Shown one piece after another: positions 24,558 through 31,836 of a stretch of DNA of 64,000 bases. The DNA comes from Allopusillimonas ginsengisoli (lineage in GTDB: Bacteria; Pseudomonadota; Gammaproteobacteria; Burkholderiales; Burkholderiaceae_B). The position numbers were made by a program, and so were the translations under genes. Below the pieces are notes generated by a model that was not told the origin of the DNA, searched no databases, and saw only the letters and a program-made list of their open reading frames with translations. Where the stretch lies: NCBI GenBank assembly GCA_005239165.1, contig RAPG01000007.1, positions 62,001-126,000 of the forward strand, read 5' to 3'. Every line of letters starts with the position of its first letter. Positions within the stretch are counted from its first letter, which is position 1.

Positions 24558-27173
24558 ATGAATCGACTTCTTCATTTTCTTATTTTTATCGCGGGGCTGG
24601 CGGCGGTGTTCTGGATCGGCACCCATTATGTCGCTTCAAACCCCGTGGCCCTGGCGGTAACGGCGCTGATCGGTCTGGTTTATTTAGCCGGCGCGTTTGA
24701 ACTTTATCGCTATCGTCAGGCAAGCGTCGAACTGATAAAGGCCCTGGAAGGCCTGACCGAAAGCGTGAGTGCGCTGGATGAATGGGTGGTCCGTCTGCCC
24801 TCCAGCCTGCGAAATGCTGTGCGACTGCGTGTCGAGGGCGAGCGCGCAGGCCTGCCAGGACCAGCTCTTACGCCCTATCTTGTCGGCCTGCTGGTGCTTC
24901 TTGGCATGTTGGGCACGTTTCTGGGTATGGTGGCCACCTTGCGTGGTACGGGGCTGGCACTCGAAAGTGCCACAGATCTGCAGGCCATCCGCGCTTCGCT
25001 CGCGGCACCGGTCAAAGGGCTGGGCTTTGCCTTTGGTACTTCAGTGGCTGGTGTCGCAACCTCAGCCATGCTGGGCCTGCTGTCCGCCTTGAGCCGCCGG
25101 GAGCGGGTGCAGGCGGCTCAGCTGCTTGATGCCAAAATTGCCACGACGCTGCGGCCCTACTCGTTGGCACATCAACGCGAAGAGCGCCTGAGGCTTTTGC
25201 AGCATCAGGCAGATACGCTGCCCGCCGTGGTTGAGCAGATGCAGGCCATGATGACTGCCATGGCGCAGCACAGCAAAACACTGGCTGAGCAGTTGTCAGC
25301 CAGCCAGGAAGCCTTTCATACCAAAACTGAAACTACTTATACGCGCCTTGCGACATCGGTGGAGCAATCGCTGCGGGATGGGATCGCCGAGGGTGCCCGA
25401 GCGGCTGGTTCCGCTATTCAGCCCGTCGCAGAGTCCACCATGAGCCTGCTTGCGCGTGAGAATGCAGCCTTGCAGCAGTCGGTCAGACAGGCAGTGCAGC
25501 AGCAGCTTGACGGCATGGCGGTACAGGCCGAAGGCACGGCCACCAAGGTGGCCGGCATCTGGGCAGCTTCACTTGAAGCACATCAGCAAACAAATGTCAG
25601 CCTTGCCAACGAACTACGTGCGTCGTTCGAGACCGCAGCAGGGGCATTTGGGCAGCGCTCCGATAACCTTTTTGAAAGCATTTCCGAGCGTCTTGCCGGT
25701 GTGGCTGAGACCCTGTCGCAGGCATGGCAGCAGGGGCTGTTGCATCATGAGCGCAGCAGCGAAAAGCTGGCCAGTGACAATCAACACGCCCTTGCCTCGG
25801 CCACGGACGCGTTACGGCAGCACGCCGAATCGCTGGCACTGGCGATGACGAAATCTCACGGCGACCTGAAGTCGCAACTTGCGTCGCAAGACGCACAGCG
25901 ACTTGGGGCCTGGGTCAATACTTTGTCTGAGATGGCAGCCTCGCTGCGCCAGGAGTGGGAACAGGCCACATCGCATACCGAGAGCAGGCAGCAACAGATT
26001 TGCGACGCGCTGGCCCAGACCGCTCGCGAGATTTCCACTGAAACCAAGGTCAATACCACGGCGACCATGGCGGAGATCAACCGTCTGGTCGAGGCGGCCG
26101 CTGAAGCGCCCAAAGCGGCCGCAGCACTGCAGGAAGCACTGGTTGCACAAGATCAGCAGCGTCTGCAGATGTGGACCGATTCCCTCGCGACCACAGCGAC
26201 TACGCTGCGTGAACAATGGCAGCAGGCGGGCATGCAGACGGCTGCCCATCAGCAGCAAATCTGCGAAACTCTGATCCAGACCGCCAGCGAGATATCAGCA
26301 GAAACCAAAGTCAATGCCACGGCAACCATGGCCGAGATCAATCGCCTGGTCGAGGCGGCGGCCGAAGCACCCAAAGCGGCCGCAGCACTGCAGGAAACGC
26401 TGGCCGTGCAAGATCAGCAGCGCCTGCAGGCATGGACGGAGTCACTCGCCGGTACAGCCGCTACGCTGCGTGAACAATGGGAGAAGGCGGGTACGCATAC
26501 CGCTGCCCATCAACAGCAAATTTGCGATGCCCTGGCTCAGACTGCGCTTGATATTTCCCGAGAAACCAAGGCCAATGCCGACGCGACGATTGCTGAAGTT
26601 TCCAAACTGCTGCAGGCCGCGTCAGAAGCACCTCAAGCCGCCGCTGATGTGGTGACCGAAGTGCGGCAGAAACTGTCAGACAGTCTTGCCCGCGATACCG
26701 CCATGCTGGAAGAGCGCGGCCGTTTGCTGGAGACCGTGGGAACCTTGCTTGATGCCGTCAATCATGCAGCTTCCGAACAGCGCAGCGCTGTTGATGCGCT
26801 GGTAACCACATCGGCAGACATGCTTGATCGCGTCAGCACGCAGTTTACCGATCATGTTCAAGCTGAAAGCGGCAAACTTGCCAACGTCGCGACCCAGATG
26901 TCAGGCAGCGCAGCCGACGTCGCCATGATGGCCGAAACCTTTGGTGTGGCTGTACAGAAGTTCGGTGAGTCGAACGTGTCATTACAGGCCCATCTGGAGC
27001 GTATCGAAGCCGCTCTGGAAAAATCCACGGCCCGCAGCGATGAACAATTAGCCTACTACGTGGCCCAGGCTCGCGAGGTTATTGACCTGAGCATGCTGTC
27101 ACAAAAGCAGATTATCGAAGAGCTGCAGCAGCTGGCTGGTCGCCACGTGTCTGCTGGCACCGATGCATCATGA
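24558..27173 (+). CDS. DUF802 protein: MotA/ZorA-like stator with long tail
   Basis: An 871-residue inner-membrane protein. Four hydrophobic helices lie at about 4-24, 29-49, 104-126 and 153-178. The last two (LLVLLGMLGTFLGMVATLRG and GLGFAFGTSVAGVATSAMLG) follow the MotA/TolQ/ExbB proton-channel pattern, with the polar pore residues T120, T161 and T168. From about residue 205 a coiled-coil tail runs to the end, including three near-identical 87-residue repeats (444-530, 531-617, 618-704). A short pore domain with a very long cytosolic tail is the ZorA layout. The next gene encodes the matching OmpA/MotB-like subunit, overlapping by four bases. DUF802 identity is recalled; motor function is inferred. 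Confidence 0.85.
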   Translation: MNRLLHFLIFIAGLAAVFWIGTHYVASNPVALAVTALIGLVYLAGAFELYRYRQASVELIKALEGLTESVSALDEWVVRLPSSLRNAVRLRVEGERAGLPGPALTPYLVGLLVLLGMLGTFLGMVATLRGTGLALESATDLQAIRASLAAPVKGLGFAFGTSVAGVATSAMLGLLSALSRRERVQAAQLLDAKIATTLRPYSLAHQREERLRLLQHQADTLPAVVEQMQAMMTAMAQHSKTLAEQLSASQEAFHTKTETTYTRLATSVEQSLRDGIAEGARAAGSAIQPVAESTMSLLARENAALQQSVRQAVQQQLDGMAVQAEGTATKVAGIWAASLEAHQQTNVSLANELRASFETAAGAFGQRSDNLFESISERLAGVAETLSQAWQQGLLHHERSSEKLASDNQHALASATDALRQHAESLALAMTKSHGDLKSQLASQDAQRLGAWVNTLSEMAASLRQEWEQATSHTESRQQQICDALAQTAREISTETKVNTTATMAEINRLVEAAAEAPKAAAALQEALVAQDQQRLQMWTDSLATTATTLREQWQQAGMQTAAHQQQICETLIQTASEISAETKVNATATMAEINRLVEAAAEAPKAAAALQETLAVQDQQRLQAWTESLAGTAATLREQWEKAGTHTAAHQQQICDALAQTALDISRETKANADATIAEVSKLLQAASEAPQAAADVVTEVRQKLSDSLARDTAMLEERGRLLETVGTLLDAVNHAASEQRSAVDALVTTSADMLDRVSTQFTDHVQAESGKLANVATQMSGSAADVAMMAETFGVAVQKFGESNVSLQAHLERIEAALEKSTARSDEQLAYYVAQAREVIDLSMLSQKQIIEELQQLAGRHVSAGTDAS
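25887..26669 (+). repeat. Three in-frame 261-bp repeats in DUF802 tail
   Basis: Direct repeats start at 25887, 26148 and 26409, exactly 261 bases (87 codons) apart. Each begins with a QDxQRL motif and contains HQQQIC or RQQQIC and TMAEINRLVEAAAEAPKAAA (more diverged in the third copy). The first two-thirds of copies two and three are the most similar in DNA, suggesting recent duplication. The repeats lengthen the cytosolic coiled-coil tail in register. Confidence 0.92.
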
Positions 27174-27916
27174 GCGAGTATCTTGACGAAGGCGTGGAGC
27201 CTGCGGCGCCGGTCTGGGCAGTCTTTGGTGACTTGATGTCCGTGTTGCTGGGCGCGTTTGTGCTGGTGCTGGTGGGCGTGATTGGCGTACAGCTGGAGCT
27301 TTCTGCACGGCTGGAAAACGAGATTACACAACGACAAGAAGAAACCCAGCGTCGCAAGTCACTGGAAGAAGCACTGGCGCGGCAGATAGCTGAAGGCAGC
27401 GTTACGCTGACAGATGGTCGCATTGGCATCAGCGGCAGCGTGCTGTTTGCACTGAACTCTGCCGGGCTGCAAGCAGAAGGCCGTGAAGTACTCAACAGCC
27501 TGGTCGAGCCGCTCAAGACTTATCTCGAGACCCATGACGAGGTACTGATGATTAGTGGCTTTACCGACGACAGACCAGTTCATGAGGGCAATCTGCACTT
27601 TGCCGATAATTGGGATCTCTCCGCACAGCGAGCATTGACGGTCACGCGTGCACTGATTGAGGAAGGTGTTTCATCGGCCAGTGTGTTTGCGGCAGCCTTT
27701 GGTCCAGAGCAACCTGTCAGTTCAAACGATGACGAAGAAGGGCGGGCGAAGAACCGGCGGGTGGAGATCTCGCCGGTGCCAAAGCTGACGGCAAAGGCGG
27801 TCGCTGATCAGACAGAAGTAGGGAAGCCGGTTGACGCAGCTGCGCCAGCTGACACATCGTTGCCGGTCGCCGCATCACCGTCGGTCCAAATAGAGACGGC
27901 GTATGGCAATCCCTGA
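27170..27916 (+). CDS. OmpA/MotB family protein, ZorB-like stator subunit
   Basis: A 248-residue protein. One membrane helix (about 15-42, VWAVFGDLMSVLLGAFVLVL) carries a buried acidic residue, D21, at the place where MotB, ExbD and ZorB hold their ion-carrying Asp. A short charged linker (45-75) leads to an OmpA peptidoglycan-binding domain (about 85-205) with ISGFTDDRPVH, NWDLSAQRALTVTRALIEEG and AKNRRVEI. The last 40 residues are Pro/Ala-rich. It overlaps the DUF802 gene by four bases and the DUF2894 gene by 14. Together with the DUF802 protein it should form a membrane ion-driven unit anchored to the cell wall. Confidence 0.9.
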   Translation: MSEYLDEGVEPAAPVWAVFGDLMSVLLGAFVLVLVGVIGVQLELSARLENEITQRQEETQRRKSLEEALARQIAEGSVTLTDGRIGISGSVLFALNSAGLQAEGREVLNSLVEPLKTYLETHDEVLMISGFTDDRPVHEGNLHFADNWDLSAQRALTVTRALIEEGVSSASVFAAAFGPEQPVSSNDDEEGRAKNRRVEISPVPKLTAKAVADQTEVGKPVDAAAPADTSLPVAASPSVQIETAYGNP

Positions 27917-28454
27917 AAATAAAGCTGCCGCCGATCACAAGGCCAAACAGGATGGCAGCTCTATTCGCGGTGTGTCTGCTACGCCTGCAGATGGCGCTTC
28001 GCCTGACAACTTGAAAGAAACCCGTACATTGTCGACTGTGCTGTCGCCCGCGCAGCCAGGGCCTGTGGCCGAACTACTTGCCTACCTCAATAACCAGTCT
28101 TTGGCTGGCAAAGCCCAGGTCTGGCAGCAGGGTGACACCTCGCCAGTCCTTTCTTTCCCCGAATTGCCGGCGATAGATTACTTTCAGAAAACCTGGGAAC
28201 GCCTGCGCACGCGTCGTCAATTACAGACATCGCAAGAACAAGTGCCCGACAATGCCGGTCCGCTTAACTCAAGCAGCCTGGTGCATCGGTCACTGTCCTT
28301 GATGCGTGAAGTATCACCAGGATACCTGCAGCATTTCCTCACCTACGTCGATACGCTGTCATGGCTGAGTGAGACAGATGCGTCGGAAGAGTCGGCCGGC
28401 AAGGGCGGGAGGGCCAAAGCAGGGAAAGTGAAGAAAACACCGCGAAGTCGGTAA
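27903..28454 (+). CDS. DUF2894 family protein
   Basis: A 183-residue cytosolic protein starting MAIPENKAAADHK. After a disordered N-terminal third, the family core appears: PVAELLAYLNNQ, IDYFQKTWERLRTRRQLQTS, then NAGPLNSSSLVHRSLSLMRE and SPGYLQHFLTYVDTLSWL, ending in a basic tail (KVKKTPRSR). DUF2894 is of unknown function and is found with DUF802 genes. Overlaps the OmpA-like gene by 14 bases, so it is made in step with it. It is the last gene of the operon. The basic tail might bind nucleic acid or membrane; that is speculation. Confidence 0.85.
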   Translation: MAIPENKAAADHKAKQDGSSIRGVSATPADGASPDNLKETRTLSTVLSPAQPGPVAELLAYLNNQSLAGKAQVWQQGDTSPVLSFPELPAIDYFQKTWERLRTRRQLQTSQEQVPDNAGPLNSSSLVHRSLSLMREVSPGYLQHFLTYVDTLSWLSETDASEESAGKGGRAKAGKVKKTPRSR

Positions 28455-28460
28455 GACACC

Positions 28461-28670
28461 TTATCCGCCCGGTTTTATGTTTTCGTCGAGAGGGCTGGCC
28501 GGGTTTCTACTATCTGCTTTGTCAGAGTGTTTCTGTCCCTGCTTTGTAATTGGGCCAGGTTTTTCAAATTTGCTGTCAGGCCGTTTGGTACTTGGCTTTT
28601 CCTGTGCACCGGTTTTTCCATTACCCAATGTAATATCGGGCTTGCCTGGTTCAAGTTTTGCATAAGTCAT
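28461..28670 (-). CDS. Small disordered hypothetical protein
   Basis: About 69 residues from ATG 28670 (or 28673), with a GGAG site just upstream. The protein is polar and rich in Lys, Pro and Gly (KLEPGKPDITLGNGKTGAQE ... PLDENIKPGG), with no hydrophobic core, so it is probably disordered. No family recognised. It is convergent with the DUF2894 gene, only seven bases apart, and downstream of the lipoate ligase genes on the same strand. Confidence 0.5.
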   Translation of the reverse strand: MTYAKLEPGKPDITLGNGKTGAQEKPSTKRPDSKFEKPGPITKQGQKHSDKADSRNPASPLDENIKPGG

Positions 28671-28801
28671 CATGAGCTCCTGAAACACTGTGTTCTGCCC
28701 AGTGTTGCAATTTTCATACCTGCGACCAGCGTTTGTGAGGCAACATCTACCCCAGCAGCAGTGCACCTGTTCCTTCTTCGCAAAACAAACTGTTCAGACA
28801 T

Positions 28802-28843
28802 TGACGGATATTCCTTACGCTATGGCGCAGGGAATATCCGTCA
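28802..28843 (-). terminator. Perfect 13-bp inverted repeat after lplA
   Basis: TGACGGATATTCC - 16-base loop - GGAATATCCGTCA. It begins 15 bases beyond the stop of the lipoate ligase gene on the minus strand. The stem is long and perfect, but no T tract follows on that strand. It may end the lplBA transcript or serve as a protein-binding site for the small gene downstream. Confidence 0.5.
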
Positions 28844-28857
28844 GCCTTTGTTTGCAC

Positions 28858-29646
28858 TCAGGGCACTTTGTGGCGCCATGCCTCAGTGCCAAATTTTTCT
28901 TCAATAAGCCTGTCGGCGGCCGCGAGTTCAGCAGGTAGCAAGCCGCCGTCCTGCAAGCCATGCAGTCGCCGGAACGTAGCGATGATCTGTTCAATAATGG
29001 CAGCGCGTGGCAAACCTGTTTGACTGCGCAACGGGTCAACACGCTTTGCGGCCGAGGTTGTGCCTTTGTCAGACAGCTTTTCGCGGCCGATACGCAAGAC
29101 TTGCAGCATTTTGTTTACATCTATGTCATAGGCCATGGTCACATGGTGCAGTACGGCACCGCCACGATGTGCCTGTGCTGCACCACCGATTTTTCCACCT
29201 TCGGATGTAATGTCGTTTAACGGCTTGTACCAGGCCTTGATGCCGAGTTCGTTTAATGCCTCAAGCACTGACGCGTCCATGAATGCATATGCATCGCGGA
29301 AGCTCATTCCGGCAACCAGCGATTTCGGCGCGTAAATGGAATAGGTGATGGTATTGCCCGGTTCTATGAACATGGCGCCACCGCCGGTGATGCGGCGTAC
29401 CACCTCAATGTCATGTGTTTGCGCGGCCTCGATGTCGACTTCGTTTTTTACTGACTGGAAGATGCCGATGACAACGGCGGAGGACGCCCATTCCCAAACT
29501 CGAAGTGTTGGGGCACGGTGACCGCTGGCCACCTCTTCAAGCAGCACCTGATCAAGTGCCATGTGCTGTTGTGGCGACTGTGGGGACGTATGGACCAACT
29601 GCCAGTCGTGGTCGTTCCAGGCTGTGCGTGTGATTTCGTGGCTCAT
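28858..29646 (-). CDS. Lipoate-protein ligase catalytic subunit (LplA-like)
   Basis: A 262-residue member of the biotin/lipoate A/B ligase family. Seen are the lipoyl-AMP binding motif RRITGGGAMFIEPGNTITYS (84-103) and the catalytic lysine K152 in GGKIGGAAQAHRGG. It lacks the C-terminal accessory domain of the single-chain E. coli enzyme; that domain is encoded separately by the gene just upstream, overlapping by four bases. The pair would attach lipoate to dehydrogenase E2 or glycine-cleavage H proteins in the cytosol. Confidence 0.88.
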   Translation of the reverse strand: MSHEITRTAWNDHDWQLVHTSPQSPQQHMALDQVLLEEVASGHRAPTLRVWEWASSAVVIGIFQSVKNEVDIEAAQTHDIEVVRRITGGGAMFIEPGNTITYSIYAPKSLVAGMSFRDAYAFMDASVLEALNELGIKAWYKPLNDITSEGGKIGGAAQAHRGGAVLHHVTMAYDIDVNKMLQVLRIGREKLSDKGTTSAAKRVDPLRSQTGLPRAAIIEQIIATFRRLHGLQDGGLLPAELAAADRLIEEKFGTEAWRHKVP

Positions 29647-29954
29647 GCCAGTGCCCTCAGAACGACGGTGGCCACGCCTTCAGTCGTAATGCCGAACATC
29701 ATCACATCTGGCCCGGTGACCGCACTGACCGCCTGCTCCAGTTGCGCCTGGGTGACATCGTGAGGCAAACCGTTAAGCGCTGCATTCATGGCCTCCAGCG
29801 TTTCAGGGGGTTCCAGGAAAAAGTCGCCTGACAGTTGCACATTGTGCAGACGACCCTCTATAACTTGCAGGTCTACGACGACCAGCTTGCCTTCAGGGAT
29901 TTTGTACTCACCATGGCGCACAGGTGCATGATGGGGTTTGTCAGGTTTGTTCAT
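29643..29954 (-). CDS. Lipoate ligase accessory domain protein (LplB-like)
   Basis: A 103-residue protein that matches the C-terminal domain of lipoate ligases: GEYKIPEGKLVVVDLQVIEG, then LHNVQLSGDFFLEPPETLEA and a LPHDVTQAQLEQAV helix. In archaeal two-part ligases such as that of Thermoplasma, this small subunit is needed for lipoate adenylation. It overlaps the catalytic gene by four bases. An unusual split arrangement for a bacterium. Confidence 0.85.
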   Translation of the reverse strand: MNKPDKPHHAPVRHGEYKIPEGKLVVVDLQVIEGRLHNVQLSGDFFLEPPETLEAMNAALNGLPHDVTQAQLEQAVSAVTGPDVMMFGITTEGVATVVLRALA

Positions 29955-30191
29955 AATGAATTCATTTTCGTGTGCAGGGGAAGTCTTTCAGTCTACTACC
30001 AGGCAGCGGAAACAGGCCACGTCCGGGGTTGATACATTATGGGACAGCATGGCGCGCTGCGTGGATTTCCCTCGCTTCTGAAAGGGGTATAGCGCATGAC
30101 ACCTCGGCATGCCTTGTGCAATTTTGTGGGGCGCTAACATATACCGTGTTGTGTGATTATTTGTTTGATGTTGCAGTCAAAAGGAGATGTT

Positions 30192-30731
30192 ATGGCAGAG
30201 ATGCCGCAGTTGCTCATTAGAAAGCTGGACCCAGACGCTTTCTCTGACTACGGTTTTATGCTTGGAGGGCCAATGCCTGCAATGGGAGGCGCAACGCCCG
30301 CATTCAGTAATGAAGCAACCGATTTCTGGCAAGAACATGTGTTTAGCACGGGGCAGGGTGGTGAAACAGAAATTTTATGGGTCAACTACAGAAGTCAGGA
30401 TAAGCGCATTTCAACGCTTGAGATGCATAAGATTACCCAGCAGGCACTTATACCATTGACTGCCGGCATCATCCACATTGTTGCGGCCAGTGCCGGCGAT
30501 GGCAGCCCCGATCTGTCGAGTATGGTTGCCTTTGAGGTCCCTGTAGGCCAGGGCGTATGCATGCACCCTGGCTGTTGGCATGCGACGCGGGTGCGGGGCG
30601 GGCAATCCACCTGCGTCATGTTGACCCGTCGCTCGACAACCGCTGACCTGGTCAGTCATTTGACGTCTGGCAGCAATGCATCTGAAACGTGCATTGTCAG
30701 CGTGCCGGAGCACATGCTTGTTTTTGAATAA
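30192..30731 (+). CDS. AllA-like ureidoglycolate lyase family protein
   Basis: A 179-residue cupin-fold protein. The start ATG 30192 has a strong AAGGAG site. The pattern LLIRKLDPDAFSDYGFMLGG at the N-terminus and STLEMHKITQQALIPLTAG ... GQGVCMHPGCWHATRV resembles ureidoglycolate lyase AllA, which splits ureidoglycolate to glyoxylate and urea in purine catabolism. No other allantoin gene lies nearby, so the physiological substrate may differ. Single gene with a strong terminator downstream. Confidence 0.72.
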   Translation: MAEMPQLLIRKLDPDAFSDYGFMLGGPMPAMGGATPAFSNEATDFWQEHVFSTGQGGETEILWVNYRSQDKRISTLEMHKITQQALIPLTAGIIHIVAASAGDGSPDLSSMVAFEVPVGQGVCMHPGCWHATRVRGGQSTCVMLTRRSTTADLVSHLTSGSNASETCIVSVPEHMLVFE

Positions 30732-30786
30732 GTCGTCTGCATGTCTTGATACGGTGCCGGCCAGAGTCTTAAACACAACGCCATAA

Positions 30787-30844
30787 AAGCAGCCCGCTAC
30801 GTGTGAATGATCGTCATTGACATATTCCACATGGCGGGCTGCTT
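30787..30844. terminator. Bidirectional terminator between convergent genes
   Basis: AAGCAGCCCGC at 30787 pairs perfectly with GCGGGCTGCTT ending at 30844, and an inner AATGA-TCG-TCATT hairpin sits in the loop. A-rich sequence on the left (AAAA) and T-rich on the right (TTGGTTT) suit termination of both the AllA-like gene and the convergent Bug gene. Confidence 0.75.
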
Positions 30845-30868
30845 GGTTTACCAGATACCTGCTTTGGA

Positions 30869-31834
30869 TTAGTCCAGGCTGACTCCTGACGTTTCAACCA
30901 CATCACGCCACTTTTTGGTTTCTGAAGCTATATATTCCTGAAGTTCTGCAGGGCTTGTGCCCTTGATAGTCACGGCATTCGATTCGAGCTTTTCAGCGGT
31001 CTCGGGAGTGCTCAGTACTTTGAGCAACGCCTTGCTGAGAGTCTGCAGCCTGTCATCGGGGATTCCGGCAGGGCCGATGACACTGACCCAGGCGTCCACG
31101 TTCATGCCTTCGACGCCAAGCTCATCGGCCGTGGGCACGTCAGGCAGCTCTTTGATGCGTTCAGTACTTGTAATCGCCAGCGCCCTGACTTTGCCAGACT
31201 GAACCAAGCCAAGCGCTGCAGGCAGGTTGTCGAACCCTACATCAACATGACTTCCCATGAGTGCGGTCAGTGCCGGCCCACTGCCCTGGAACGGAATATG
31301 CTGAATGTCAGTCTGGGTAAGCATCTTGAAGTACTCACCGGTCATGTGCGGCGAGGTGCCGGCGCCGGGGCTGGAATATGACATAGGCTTGCTCTTGGCA
31401 TCTGCAATCAGCTCGCCCAGATTCTGATATTTGGAATCAGCGTTGACCAGTACCAGATTGGTATAAAACCCCACTTCGCCAATCATGGTGAAATCCTTGA
31501 TTGGGTCGAATTTTATGCTTTTGCGCAGCAGTGGGTTGATGACGTTGGTTGCAACGGTGCCTAGAAAAATTGTGTAGCCGTCAGGCTTGGCGTTTGCGAC
31601 CCATTGGGCGGCAATGGCGCCGCCAGCGCCTGGCTTGTTATCGACAAGTACGGTCTGATTCAGCTCTTTGGACAGGCCTTCAGACAAAATACGTGTCACG
31701 ATGTCTGTGGACCCTCCAGGAGGAAAGCCTACGACAAAGCGTATGGGCTGATCCGGGTAAGCGGCGATGGCGGGGCTGCCAAGTGTGACTGCCATTGTGC
31801 AGGCAAGACCTGCGACGAGTTTTTGCATCTTCAT
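30869..31834 (-). CDS. Bug-family tripartite tricarboxylate transporter receptor
   Basis: A 321-residue periplasmic receptor. Residues 1-24 are a Sec signal peptide (LACTMAVTLGSPAIA). The mature protein starts YPDQPIRFVVGFPPGGSTDI and shows the Bug motifs VDNKPGAGGAIAAQWVANAKPDGYT (within 60-85) and HIPFQGSGPALTALMGSHVD. Bug proteins bind small carboxylates for TctAB-type or other carriers. No TctA or TctB gene lies in the window. It is the last gene of a thiolase / acyl-CoA synthetase / Bug operon, so its ligand is probably the acid activated by that pathway. Confidence 0.93.
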   Translation of the reverse strand: MKMQKLVAGLACTMAVTLGSPAIAAYPDQPIRFVVGFPPGGSTDIVTRILSEGLSKELNQTVLVDNKPGAGGAIAAQWVANAKPDGYTIFLGTVATNVINPLLRKSIKFDPIKDFTMIGEVGFYTNLVLVNADSKYQNLGELIADAKSKPMSYSSPGAGTSPHMTGEYFKMLTQTDIQHIPFQGSGPALTALMGSHVDVGFDNLPAALGLVQSGKVRALAITSTERIKELPDVPTADELGVEGMNVDAWVSVIGPAGIPDDRLQTLSKALLKVLSTPETAEKLESNAVTIKGTSPAELQEYIASETKKWRDVVETSGVSLD

Positions 31835-31836
31835 AA

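Noticed and set aside
23791..28454. A complete canonical Zorya system
   Set aside because: No ZorC, ZorD helicase/nuclease or ZorE gene is present; only the stator-like pair fits, with DUF3348 and DUF2894 as partners.
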